Source: Rhizobium johnstonii 3841 (GTDB lineage Bacteria; Pseudomonadota; Alphaproteobacteria; Rhizobiales; Rhizobiaceae). Taken from it: a DNA stretch of 64,000 bases. Shown one piece after another: positions 44,213-52,333 of this stretch. The stretch spans positions 1,803,501 through 1,867,500 of the forward strand of contig NC_008380.1 of the NCBI RefSeq assembly GCF_000009265.1. The letters are read 5' to 3'. Within the stretch, counting starts at the first letter, position 1. The number at the start of each line of letters is the position of its first letter. The notes under the pieces are model-generated. The model worked only from the letters and a program-made list of their open reading frames with translations. It was not told the origin of the DNA and made no database searches. Made by a program: the position numbers and the translations under genes.

Positions 44213-46315
44213 ATGACCGTCAAGACATCATCAGCGCGGAAGAACGGTAGCGTGCGAAACAGCGCTGACGATGCGTCGGAACCCATCCCGCTGCGGTTTG
44301 GCGATGATCCCTATGTCTGGGCCTGCTGGCTCTATTATGAGGACGGCATGACGCAGGGCGACATTGCCGATACCATGGGGATTTCGCGGGCAACGGTGAA
44401 CAGCTATCTCGCCGATGCGCGCGCCCGCGGAATCGTCAATATCTCCATCGAGCCGTCGCGCCTGAGTTCGCTGACGATTGCTCAGGAGTTGAAACGGCAT
44501 TTCGGTCTGCAGGACTGTCTCGTCGTTCCGAGCGACGATAATACCCGCCCGCTCATCGACCGTCTCGGGCGCGCAGGCGCTCAGGCGCTGCAGAGGCTTT
44601 TGAAATCCGGTGATACGCTGGCCGTCGTCTGGGGGCGCACGGTCATGGCGGTCGGTGAGCAGACCTCGATAAGCGGCCTGCAGGACGTCACCGTGGTCCA
44701 GGCAACCGGCGGAACCAGTGCGACATTCGCCTATACACCCGAACTTTGCGCCGCGGCCTTTGCCGATGCCGTGGACGCGCGGCTGATCAATATCGCAGCT
44801 CCGGCGATCGTATCCGCTCCTGATGTCCGCAATATCCTGCTGCGAGAGCCATTGATCGAAAGTCAGTTCGAGGCGCTTTCACACGCCAACAAGGTGATTT
44901 TCGGTATCGCCTCGATGCGCCCGAATTCGACCATCCATACCAGCGGATTCTTCGAGTCGGTATCGTTGCAGCAATATCTGGCGAAGGATGCCGCAGGCAT
45001 CGTCGCCGGACGTTTCATCGACGGGCAGGGACGCCCGGTCGCAGGGCCGCTTGACGACCGCACGATCGGAATATCACTCGACATGCTGAAGAAGATCGGT
45101 CTGCGTATCGCTGTCGCCGGCGGTTTCGACAAGGTGCCGGCAATCCTCGCAGCCCTTCGCGGCGGCTATGTCAACGTGCTGATCACCGATGCCGCGACGG
45201 GCCGCGGCATCCTGCATGCGGACGGTGTGACGGAGGTCGACCAGAAGCTTTTGCAGCGCCCGAGGGTCGAAATCGGCACGCCGCCGTCAGCGACCGGTTT
45301 TCGCACTCACATCAAGAAATTTCTGAACAATCCCGACGAGGTCGTCGAGGAAATGCTCTATGGCGCAGTGAAGGCACATGCTGCCTATCTCGAGCCGGTC
45401 GACAGTTCTCGCCGTGCGCTCGTTGCCCGGACGGGGCCGCGCGCCGGCAAGGTCGGTCTTGTGATCGGCGGCGGCACGGGACACGAGCCTGCGTTTTTCG
45501 GCTATGTCGGGAAGGGTCTTGCCGATGCCGTTGCTGTCGGCAATATCTTCTCGTCGCCGCCTCCCGGCCCGATCCTTCAATGCACCAGGGCGGCGTCCGG
45601 CGGAGAGGGTGTGCTTTTCGTCTACGGCAACTATGCCGGCGACGTCATGAATTTCGAGATGGCAGCCGAGATGGCGGCGGAGGAAAACATCGCGGTCCGC
45701 ACGGTCGTGACGACGGACGACATCGCCTCATCGCCGCTGGAAGACAGGGAGGGCCGGCGCGGCGTCGCCGGCAATTTCTTCATCTTCAAGGTCGCCGGAG
45801 CGGCCTGTGACCGCGGCCTGTCGCTTGCCGCCTGCGAAACGGCGACGCGCAAGGCCAACGCACGGACATTTACGATGGGCGTTGCATTGGAACCGTGCTC
45901 GCTTCCCCAGACCCGTCGCCACAACTTTGAAATTGGCCCCGACGACATCGAGATCGGCATGGGCATCCATGGTGAACCCGGCGTCATTCGCGAAAAGATG
46001 ATGACCGCCGATGAAATCACCGATCGGGTGATGGATCGCATATTCGCGGAAATGAAGCCGGCATCGGGCGACCGCGTCGCAGTATTGGTCAATTCCTTCG
46101 GCGCAACGCCGCTGATGGAGCTCTATATTCTCTTCCGGCGTGTCGAGCAGCGGCTGAGTGCGAAAAGCATCGCGATAGAGGCGAATTGGGTGGGACACTA
46201 TTGCACATCGCTCGACATGGTCGGTGCATCCATATCGATCTTGCACCTCGATCAGGAATTGACGGAGTTGTTGCATCATCCTTGCGATACCGCGTTCCTG
46301 CGGGTCGCGAACTGA
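44213..46315 (+). CDS. SorC-type transcriptional regulator fused to a DhaK kinase domain
   Basis: 700 residues, a two-part fusion. Residues ~30-72: helix-turn-helix (MTQGDIADTMGISRATVNSY). Residues ~75-350: SorC sugar-phosphate-binding domain (GDTLAVVWGRTVMAV, ATGGTSATFAYTPELCA, DAATGRGIL). Residues ~362-700: complete DhaK domain with His424 (GGGTGHEP), Asp477 (YAGDVMN) and His586 (GIHGEPG) retained, so it may be an active kinase subunit. ATG at 44213 behind CCAGGAAGC; an ATG at 44144 (GGGAGA upstream) is possible. Its own DhaL follows. Fusion lets the sensor domain monitor, or be controlled by, ketose phosphorylation. Confidence 0.88.
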   Translation: MTVKTSSARKNGSVRNSADDASEPIPLRFGDDPYVWACWLYYEDGMTQGDIADTMGISRATVNSYLADARARGIVNISIEPSRLSSLTIAQELKRHFGLQDCLVVPSDDNTRPLIDRLGRAGAQALQRLLKSGDTLAVVWGRTVMAVGEQTSISGLQDVTVVQATGGTSATFAYTPELCAAAFADAVDARLINIAAPAIVSAPDVRNILLREPLIESQFEALSHANKVIFGIASMRPNSTIHTSGFFESVSLQQYLAKDAAGIVAGRFIDGQGRPVAGPLDDRTIGISLDMLKKIGLRIAVAGGFDKVPAILAALRGGYVNVLITDAATGRGILHADGVTEVDQKLLQRPRVEIGTPPSATGFRTHIKKFLNNPDEVVEEMLYGAVKAHAAYLEPVDSSRRALVARTGPRAGKVGLVIGGGTGHEPAFFGYVGKGLADAVAVGNIFSSPPPGPILQCTRAASGGEGVLFVYGNYAGDVMNFEMAAEMAAEENIAVRTVVTTDDIASSPLEDREGRRGVAGNFFIFKVAGAACDRGLSLAACETATRKANARTFTMGVALEPCSLPQTRRHNFEIGPDDIEIGMGIHGEPGVIREKMMTADEITDRVMDRIFAEMKPASGDRVAVLVNSFGATPLMELYILFRRVEQRLSAKSIAIEANWVGHYCTSLDMVGASISILHLDQELTELLHHPCDTAFLRVAN

Positions 46316-46373
46316 AGGTATAAGAGATGCGCCCGGCTGACACGGGCCGCATCCTGCTCGAACTGGGAGGATC

Positions 46374-47042
46374 ATGATGTCGGAAAGCGCGGCGCGCCAC
46401 CTTAGCAGGATGTTTCATCGCATCTCCGTTGCGATCGCAGCGGAGAAGGACCGTCTCTCGGATCTGGACGGGGCCATCGGCGACGCCGATCATGGAATCA
46501 CCATGGTGCTCGGCTTCACGGCGGTGAACGGGGAACTCGCGAAACTCGACCTCGACCACATGCTTCCATCAGAGGTGTTCACGTCGGCGGCAACAGCCTT
46601 TCTGAATGCCGTCGGTGCATCCACGGGACCGCTTTACGCTACGGCATTTCGCAGGGCCGCTCAGGTCCTGAAAGAGGACGAACACCTTTCAGCTGCCGAT
46701 CAGGCGGCGATCGTCGAGGCGATGACGGCCGGCATCAGGGAGCGTGGAAAGGGCCAGCGCGGCGACAAGACGATGCTCGATGCCTGGATTCCCGCGACCG
46801 AAGCCGCCGTCACGGCACGGGCGCGGGCGGCCGGGAGCCTCGAAATGTGGACCAGCATATTGGAGGCCGCCGAAACCGGCGCGAATTCGACCCGTTCCAT
46901 GGTTGCCACTCGGGGGAGGGCCGCCCGGCTCGGCGAGAGGTCGCTGGGACACATCGATCCAGGCGCGGCCTCTGCAGTCATAATCCTGCGCGCGATGAAG
47001 GAAACCTTCGCCGTCGACACTGTGAGAGAACAGGATCGGTGA
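46374..47042 (+). CDS. Second DhaL-type kinase subunit
   Basis: 222 residues. DhaL motifs: DLDGAIGDADHGITM, GASTGPLYATAFRRA, QRGDKTMLDAWIP and GRAARLGERSLGHIDPGA. The magnesium-binding aspartates are kept, but it is clearly diverged from the first DhaL (for instance GDADHG for GDGDHG). Located 58 bases after the regulator-DhaK fusion, with which it presumably pairs. ATG at 46374 or 46377; GGGAGG precedes both. Last gene of the operon. Confidence 0.88.
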   Translation: MMSESAARHLSRMFHRISVAIAAEKDRLSDLDGAIGDADHGITMVLGFTAVNGELAKLDLDHMLPSEVFTSAATAFLNAVGASTGPLYATAFRRAAQVLKEDEHLSAADQAAIVEAMTAGIRERGKGQRGDKTMLDAWIPATEAAVTARARAAGSLEMWTSILEAAETGANSTRSMVATRGRAARLGERSLGHIDPGAASAVIILRAMKETFAVDTVREQDR

Positions 47043-47101
47043 CAGAATTTGCATGCAGGGTCTGCGCGGAGCAAATGCGTCTTCGTTCCCCGGGGGCATC
47101 C

Positions 47102-48127
47102 TCAATTCGTCGCCTTTTCCGCGATGATGCCGCTGTCTTGAAACAGCGCAGCCGCCTGATCGGCAATCTCTTCATGAACGGCTGCGCGCTCAATGCCCGG
47201 GGGATCGGTAAAGAGTTCCGCCGCAAAGGCAAGGCCGAGCGCTGTGCCCTCCGGCACAAAGACATAATGCCCAAGGCCGCCGCCGAGGATTTTAAGAGCG
47301 CTGCGCCGCAGACGCGCATGTAGCCACGACGAACATTCTTCGGCTGGTGCGGCCCTGTCGGCGTCACCGACCAGGATGAGGGCAGGCGCATCGACGGCTT
47401 TCAGGCTTTCCTCGCTGAAGCCGAGAATGGACCGGCCAGGCGCGCAGATGAGGGCGGCCTTGATTCTGTCGTCTCGGTAAGACTTCGACATCCGGGACCA
47501 CGAATCGCGAAACACATCGCTGGTGCGCAGCAATGCCGGGATATGATCGGCAAGGTCGGGAAATTCCCTCGGGCCGCGCGCCCCACCCGGCTTCATCCTG
47601 GACGGTTCGAACTGCGAGAACTGGGCGACAGCGCCAAGCAGCAGCATCACACTATAGGCTCCGGCCGAAAATCCGGCTGCGAAGACGCTGTTCGTATCGA
47701 TATGGCCCGAGAGATCGCTGAGCCACGCATCGCAATGGTCGAGCATGGTGCTTAGATCCGGCGCCCGCTCCCAAAGGCAGGCAAAGCCTTCAGCGCGATA
47801 GGGCTCGATGCCGGTATTGCCGTGGTGGCTGACGCCGAGCGCTGCAAATCCGCGATCGACCAGGCGTCGCGCCAGCCACTCCAGTCCGGCCGCGGATCCG
47901 CCGGTGCCATGCGATAACAGCACCAGGGGATAGGGCCTGGCCCCTGGCCGGATGGGGGCATTGCGGGCGACGGCCGCCTTCTGGAACCAGCTTCTTTCCG
48001 GTACGTCGCTTTGCGCGTCGTCGGCGGCGGGGTACCAGAGAGACCAACTGATGGGTCTGGAGCCGGCGGCGTCCCAATTCGACCTTTTGCTGTCGTAGAG
48101 GACGCCGTCGCGAAAGCCGAGTTTCAT
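47102..48127 (-). CDS. Alpha/beta hydrolase (dienelactone hydrolase-like)
   Basis: 341 residues, cytoplasmic. YPLVLLSHGTGGSAAG supplies the oxyanion region, AGFSAGAYSV the nucleophile elbow (G-x-S-x-G), ALILVGDADRAAP the acid and LGGGLGHYVF the histidine. Substrate unknown. The last residues EKATN and their codons repeat those of the next upstream gene (48162). Convergent with the dhaL gene; probably the last gene of an nadK transcript, 34 bases after the 48162 gene. Confidence 0.82.
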   Translation of the reverse strand: MKLGFRDGVLYDSKRSNWDAAGSRPISWSLWYPAADDAQSDVPERSWFQKAAVARNAPIRPGARPYPLVLLSHGTGGSAAGLEWLARRLVDRGFAALGVSHHGNTGIEPYRAEGFACLWERAPDLSTMLDHCDAWLSDLSGHIDTNSVFAAGFSAGAYSVMLLLGAVAQFSQFEPSRMKPGGARGPREFPDLADHIPALLRTSDVFRDSWSRMSKSYRDDRIKAALICAPGRSILGFSEESLKAVDAPALILVGDADRAAPAEECSSWLHARLRRSALKILGGGLGHYVFVPEGTALGLAFAAELFTDPPGIERAAVHEEIADQAAALFQDSGIIAEKATN

Positions 48128-48161
48128 CGCTCGGATGCCCCTCTGAACAATTCCTCGCCGT

Positions 48162-48677
48162 TCAATTCGTCGCCTTCTCCACGGTGATGTCGCCGAATTC
48201 GTCGATCAGTACGGTCCAGCCATCCGGCTCCGCGGCGGGGTCGGTCTTCAGATAGACCGTGGCGAAGAGCCCCGGCTCCTTGATGATGCCGGTCGAATTC
48301 TCGGGGCGGATATCGGTAACGTAAGGCTTCAGGTCGCTGAACTCCTGCAGCTCGATGGTCGAGGCGATCGCCGGGCCGGTCTCGGTCTGGGTAATCTGCT
48401 GCAGATAGACTTTCGAAGTCCTGTCCGGCTGGCGCACGGCAAAGAGCTTGTAGTAGCCGTGGCGCTGCGCGGCCTCTCCCTCGGGATTGGCAACACTCTC
48501 GGCGCCCGTCGGCGCCCGCTCGACATCAGGTGCGTTGCCGTCGTCCTCCCAGTAGCCGGTGCTGGTCGCGAAAATCACCGATGCCGGCAGGAGGACATCC
48601 TGCGCCGGCGCTGCCTCCGCTGTGGCGCTCCATCCCGCAAGCAGGAGGCTGGTTATCAATATCCGTCGCATTGCCAT
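48162..48677 (-). CDS. Exported hypothetical protein
   Basis: 171 residues with a signal peptide (MRRILITSLLLAGWSATAEA, cut after AEA) and a soluble periplasmic domain with no motif I recognise (FATSTGYWEDDG, GYYKLFAVRQPDRTSKVY). Starts four bases after the nadK stop, so it is in the nadK operon. Its 3' end, about 31 bases, is near-identical to the 3' end of the following hydrolase gene. Confidence 0.75.
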   Translation of the reverse strand: MAMRRILITSLLLAGWSATAEAAPAQDVLLPASVIFATSTGYWEDDGNAPDVERAPTGAESVANPEGEAAQRHGYYKLFAVRQPDRTSKVYLQQITQTETGPAIASTIELQEFSDLKPYVTDIRPENSTGIIKEPGLFATVYLKTDPAAEPDGWTVLIDEFGDITVEKATN

Positions 48678-48681
48678 CGTC

Positions 48682-49455
48682 TCAATCCTTGAACTGCTCG
48701 GCGAGAATACGGTCGGACCAGGAGCGGTCGGGATCAGAAAGAATGCGCGCCGTCACATGCTCCGACTGGGCGATGCGGATATGCAGCACCGACTTGACCT
48801 CGGTATTGTCGGCCACTGCGTTCACCGGCCGCTTCTCCGGCTCGAGAATGTCGATATCGACGGTCACCTTGTTCGGCAGCAGAGCGCCCCTCCAGCGCCG
48901 CGGCCTGAAAGCGCTGACCGGCGTCATGGCGAGCAGCGGCGCCTCGAGCGGTAGGATCGGGCCATGGGCGGAAAGATTATAAGCCGTCGATCCGGCAGGT
49001 GTCGCGACCATCAGCCCGTCGCAAATCAGTTCCTCCAGACGGACGCGCCCGTCCACAATGACCCTCAGATTCGCGGCTTGATAGGACTGGCGAAAAAGAT
49101 AGACCTCGTTGATGGCGAGCGCCGTCGAGTTGGTGCCGTCGGCGTTGGCGGTCGTCATCTGCAATGGCCGGAAGACGTTTTCGACGGCGACGCAGATGCG
49201 CTCCTGAAGCCGGTCGGTACGATAATCGTTCATCAGGAAGCCGACCGAGCCGCGATTCATGCCGTAAACCAGCTTGCCGGAGTTCATGGTGTTGTGCAGC
49301 GTCTGCAGCATGAAACCGTCGCCGCCGAGCGCGACGATGACGTCGGCTTCTTCGGCCGGTACGTCACCATAGATGCCAATCAATTCCTCGCGCGCGGCAA
49401 GCGCCTCCGTCGTTGGTGAGGCGAGAAAAGAAAGCGTTTGAAATGAACGGCCCAT
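48682..49455 (-). CDS. nadK: NAD kinase
   Basis: Makes NADP from NAD and ATP. 257 residues: the GGDG motif in VALGGDGFMLQTLH, NRGSVGFLMNDY, and the second conserved block LICDGLMVATPAGSTAYNLS. Short alphaproteobacterial form. Followed at four bases by the exported hypothetical gene; tRNA-Thr lies on the opposite strand upstream. Confidence 0.95.
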   Translation of the reverse strand: MGRSFQTLSFLASPTTEALAAREELIGIYGDVPAEEADVIVALGGDGFMLQTLHNTMNSGKLVYGMNRGSVGFLMNDYRTDRLQERICVAVENVFRPLQMTTANADGTNSTALAINEVYLFRQSYQAANLRVIVDGRVRLEELICDGLMVATPAGSTAYNLSAHGPILPLEAPLLAMTPVSAFRPRRWRGALLPNKVTVDIDILEPEKRPVNAVADNTEVKSVLHIRIAQSEHVTARILSDPDRSWSDRILAEQFKD

Positions 49456-49613
49456 GCAATGCCCTTTATGATGCTACCCTAGCTAATGGATAAAGGCCTT
49501 GTGCGACAAGGACGTTTTCTATCGCGAAGCGTTTTGGGCTGCAGCCGACCTGTCCGCGCGACCGCGGATTTTCCCTTTACAGAATCACAGAATCTGTTAG
49601 TTGGGCAATTATT

Positions 49614-49689
<76 letters not shown>

Positions 49690-49872
49690 TTCTTTTCCGC
49701 GCGATACCGTTTGCTAGTCCATAGTCTGGGTTCGACGCTGTTGCGCTCAATTGCACCGGCAGATCTTTTCAGATAGCACGTATCGCTTGATGAACCGCGC
49801 GTGAAGGGCTGCTTCACCGCCAATTCAGCCGCGCCCGCTTATCTTCGCCTCATCATTAATGAGGAAACAGCC

Positions 49873-50220
49873 ATGAAGCTCGCTCATCTCTTTCTCGCCG
49901 CAACCATTTCCGTCGGTGCGGCTTTCGCGTCCGTCGCACCGGCCACCGCTATGCCGGCCGAGCGGCCGGCGGCGTCGACCCAGGGCGATGTCGTTCAAAT
50001 CCGTGATGGCTGGCGAGGTGATCGCGACCGCGACGACGGTGGCTGGCGAGGTGATCGCGACCGTGACGACCGTGGCTGGCGCGATGGGCGCGATTGGCGC
50101 CGGTCCGACTGGCGCGATGATCGCCGTCACGGGCGGCGGTGGCGTGCCGAGCGTTGGCAGGAACGCCGCGACTGGCGTCATCGCGATCGCGGCATGCCGT
50201 TCTGGCTCTACCGCAGCTGA
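49873..50220 (+). CDS. Exported Arg/Asp/Trp-rich repeat protein
   Basis: 115 residues: signal peptide (KLAHLFLAATISVGAAFAS, cut near ATA), then a low-complexity mature part dominated by Arg, Asp and Trp. A 33-base tandem duplication (50008-50040, 50041-50073) encodes two copies of GWRGDRDRDD(G/R)G; diverged WRD/RDW units follow. ATG at 49873 follows GAGGAAACAGCC. Rhizobia carry several short Arg-rich secreted proteins of this sort; function unknown, perhaps envelope- or polyanion-binding. Followed by its own terminator. Confidence 0.78.
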   Translation: MKLAHLFLAATISVGAAFASVAPATAMPAERPAASTQGDVVQIRDGWRGDRDRDDGGWRGDRDRDDRGWRDGRDWRRSDWRDDRRHGRRWRAERWQERRDWRHRDRGMPFWLYRS

Positions 50221-50224
50221 CGAT

Positions 50225-50251
50225 AACGGCCCGGATCATCCGGGCCGTTAC
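50225..50251 (+). terminator. Intrinsic terminator of the Arg-rich protein gene
   Basis: AACGGCCCGG-ATCAT-CCGGGCCGTT followed by ACTTTAG: a 10-bp perfect stem just past the stop. Confidence 0.75.
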
Positions 50252-50253
50252 TT

Positions 50254-50369
50254 TAGAGCATGATGCCGAAAAGTGTGATCGGTTTTCGGACGACATCATG
50301 CTCCAACTATGTAATTTTAGAACAGGATTCAGATTTTAGGCCGAGCCGGCCTGAAATCATCCTGTTCTA
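50254..50369. repeat. Composite RIME-like repeat (two palindromes)
   Basis: First palindrome GAGCATGATG ... CATCATGCTC (about 50256-50312) around CCGAAAAGTGTGATCGGTTTTCGG; second AGAACAGGAT ... ATCCTGTTCT (50319-50368) around TTTTAGGCCGAGCCGGCCTGAAA. Both are common in Rhizobium intergenic DNA. The right end supplies the stop codon (CTA on plus strand, 50367-50369) of the 45-residue protein gene. Confidence 0.75.
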
Positions 50370-50504
50370 ATGAGTTACGGGTTCGTTGACGCTCGCCTCG
50401 ATCCTGTCGCCATTGCCGGTCTGTCCGGCGCCGGAGGGCGACATCATTGCGATGCTAAGCACAGAGGCGACCATGAAGGCGACGACGGCGATCATTATGC
50501 GCAT
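50367..50504 (-). CDS. 45-residue exported/membrane micropeptide, possible SOS gene
   Basis: Complete frame from ATG 50504 to TAG 50367: MRIMIAVVAFMVASVLSIAM is a membrane or signal segment, followed by a polar tail (SGAGQTGNGDRIEASVNEP). GAGGA lies 11 bases upstream. That ribosome site is itself inside a perfect LexA box (50509-50523). The last codon and stop come from the RIME repeat, so the tail may have been altered by repeat insertion. Function unknown; no homologue recognised. Confidence 0.55.
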   Translation of the reverse strand: MRIMIAVVAFMVASVLSIAMMSPSGAGQTGNGDRIEASVNEPVTH

Positions 50505-50508
50505 AAGC

Positions 50509-50523
50509 GTTCAATCCTCGTTC
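50509..50523 (-). promoter_or_regulatory. LexA (SOS) box overlapping the ribosome site of the 45-residue gene
   Basis: On the minus strand GAACGAGGATTGAAC is an exact GAAC-N7-GAAC. It ends five bases before the ATG, the same geometry as dinB. Because part of it is the Shine-Dalgarno GAGGA, chance is a more serious alternative here than for the other boxes. Confidence 0.5.
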
Positions 50524-50568
50524 GATTCCGGGATTAACGCATGATCGTCGTCCGCGTTCCTGCCAGTA

Positions 50569-50727
50569 CTATTGCACCTGGCCCGGCGTCGCGGGGCCGG
50601 GCGCCGTCGGCGACAGAGGATCGGGCTGGCGGATGGGGTGCGACGTGTCCACCCAAATGATGCTGATGATAATCACGACGAAGACCGCGATGAAGAGGAT
50701 ACCGAAAATCAGCGGTCGAATGGCCAT
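50569..50727 (-). CDS. 52-residue single-span membrane protein
   Basis: From ATG 50727: MAIRPLIFGILFIAVFVVII then WVDTSHPIRQPDPLSPTAPG. One N-terminal membrane helix and a Pro-rich tail of about 25 residues. AGGAACGATCCC precedes the start. A near-LexA sequence (one mismatch, GAAG-N7-GAAC) lies about 12 bases upstream. Adjacent to the 45-residue gene on the same strand, 64 bases apart. Unknown function. Confidence 0.55.
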   Translation of the reverse strand: MAIRPLIFGILFIAVFVVIIISIIWVDTSHPIRQPDPLSPTAPGPATPGQVQ

Positions 50728-51055
50728 GATAGGGATCGTTCCTTCTTGCTTCTGAGCCGGTCGCAACAACCGGTCATCGCCCGATCATAGTGCTCCAGGG
50801 CGTCATTCCAAGGCAAAAGTGGATTTTTCCGGCATCGGTCGGGCGTTGCACGAGCGTTGTCCGTGTCCGTTTCCATTTGTCGTGCCGGATCGAACTCCTG
50901 CATAATTCCTTAAATCCGAATCGACTGCGCGTCTGAAAAAACGCGCGGCGCTGTATGTCACGGATGATCGTCTATCCCGTCGAAGTGGCCTATGCAGGCG
51001 ATACGGCGCGCAGGCCGATGGACGGATCGACCGGCTGCCCTTGCTGCGGGTCAGC
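50728..51055. other. Intergenic region between small membrane genes and rlmB
   Basis: 328 bases with no well-supported gene. A 43-codon plus-strand frame (50955-51086) containing CPCCG runs into the end of rlmB but has no clear ribosome site. No hairpin or repeat stands out. Confidence 0.35.
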
Positions 51056-51946
51056 CTATGCCTTCAAGTGGAGCCGTGCCGCATAAAGCGCGATTGCCGC
51101 TGCATTCGAGACGTTGAGCGATTTGATCGAGCCCGGCATGTCGAGACGGGCAAGTGCGTTGACGGTTTCCCGCGTCTTCTGTCGAAGTCCCTTGCCCTCG
51201 GAGCCGAGCACCAGCGCCACTTTCTCGCCCGAGAAGGTGCCTTCGAGTGGCGCCGGCCCTTCCGAATCGAGGCCGATGGTGGAGAAACCGAGCTTGTGCA
51301 ATTCACCGAGCGCATCGGCGAGATTGGTGACCTGTATATAAGGTATCAGTTCCAGCGCGCCGGAGGCGGACTTGGCGAGCACGCCCGATTCGGTCGGGCT
51401 GTGTCGCTGCGTGGTGATGACCGCGCCGGCATTGAAGGCGACGGCCGAGCGCATGATCGCGCCGACATTGTGCGGATCGGTCACCTGATCGAGGACGAGC
51501 AGGAGAGGGCTTTCCTTCAGCGCTTCGAGCCGGCGTACCGGAAGCGGCCGTGTTTCCAGCATGACGCCCTGATGGATCGCCTCGGGGCCGAGCACCTTGT
51601 CGATCTCCTGCGGCGAGACGATCTCGAACGGTATGCCGAGCGCCTCGACGTCGACTTCGAGGCGTGCAAGTGCATTCTGAGTCACGAAAAGCTTGATCTT
51701 CTTGCGCTCGGGATTGTCGAGGGCCGCGCGCACCGTATGCAGGCCGTAGAGATGCACCTGGTCCGGCGCAAGCGCCGGCGGCTTCCAGTCTTCGCCGCCG
51801 CGCTTTCGCTTCTGCGCCTGAGGCGTCGGAATCTCCCCGCGTTCGCGCTTGGCGTCGCGGTGGGCGCGGCGCAGAGTGGCGTAATGCGTATCCTTGGCGG
51901 ATGGGTCTGTCGCGGTCTTGCCGCCGGATTTGTTGTCTTTGCTCAT
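51056..51946 (-). CDS. rlmB: 23S rRNA (guanosine-2'-O-)-methyltransferase RlmB / TrmH-family SpoU enzyme
   Basis: 296 residues. N-terminal basic, Lys/Arg-rich stretch of about 65 residues, then the L30e-like substrate-binding domain (VHLYGLHTVRAALDNPERKK) and the SPOUT methyltransferase with motif 1 DPHNVGAIMRSA, motif 2 VLGSEGKGLR and motif 3 IKSLNVSNAAAIALY. RlmB modifies G2251 in the peptidyl-transferase loop; other SpoU paralogues are hard to exclude by reading alone. Monocistronic, opposite to the tRNA-Tyr/Gly genes. Confidence 0.9.
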   Translation of the reverse strand: MSKDNKSGGKTATDPSAKDTHYATLRRAHRDAKRERGEIPTPQAQKRKRGGEDWKPPALAPDQVHLYGLHTVRAALDNPERKKIKLFVTQNALARLEVDVEALGIPFEIVSPQEIDKVLGPEAIHQGVMLETRPLPVRRLEALKESPLLLVLDQVTDPHNVGAIMRSAVAFNAGAVITTQRHSPTESGVLAKSASGALELIPYIQVTNLADALGELHKLGFSTIGLDSEGPAPLEGTFSGEKVALVLGSEGKGLRQKTRETVNALARLDMPGSIKSLNVSNAAAIALYAARLHLKA

Positions 51947-52149
51947 GCAGCTTTATAGCCATGGCGCTCGCTGCCGCATAGGCTTTCTTTCATATGCCGG
52001 CTTTCGGTGGTGAATGAAATTTTTCGTGTTTTTTCCGTTGTCATCGTGTTGACAGACTGAAATGCTCCGGTCATATACGCGGCGCAGACGACGGGCGGCA
52101 ACGCTTCGAAGTCTGACGAACTTGGTCTTGCGATCCGGACGAAAAAACT

Positions 52150-52234
52150 GGAGAGATGCCCGAGTGGTTAAAGGGGACGGACTGTAAATCCGTTGGCTCA
52201 GCCTACGTTGGTTCAAATCCAACTCTCTCCACCA
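52150..52234 (+). tRNA. tRNA-Tyr (anticodon GTA)
   Basis: 85-base class II tRNA with a long variable arm. Acceptor GGAGAGA pairs with TCTCTCC; anticodon loop CTGTAAA with GTA; T-arm GTTGGTTCAAATCCAAC; CCA encoded. Followed by tRNA-Gly after 25 bases. Confidence 0.97.
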
Positions 52235-52259
52235 TTCGTCATCGGATCGGACCACCCGC

Positions 52260-52333
52260 GCGGGTATAGCTCAATGGTAGAGCAGCAGCCTTCCAAGCTG
52301 AATACGCGGGTTCGATTCCCGCTACCCGCTCCA
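52260..52333 (+). tRNA. tRNA-Gly (anticodon TCC)
   Basis: 74 bases. Acceptor GCGGGTA pairs with TACCCGC before TCCA; D-arm AGCTCAATGGTAGAGC; anticodon loop CTTCCAA; T-arm GCGGGTTCGATTCCCGC. Part of the tRNA-Tyr/tRNA-Gly/tuf transcription unit. Confidence 0.97.

Noticed and set aside
37941..47042. Genomic island with attachment sites
   Set aside because: The operon looks accessory, but I found no integrase, tRNA-end duplication or flanking direct repeats around the whole block; codon use is like the rest of the window.
50739..50753. LexA box upstream of the 52-residue membrane protein
   Set aside because: One half-site is CTTC rather than GTTC; a single mismatch in eight fixed bases is too weak without other support.
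50955..51086. 43-codon plus-strand frame with CPCCG
   Set aside because: No ribosome site and it overlaps the end of rlmB; cannot be supported without conservation data.
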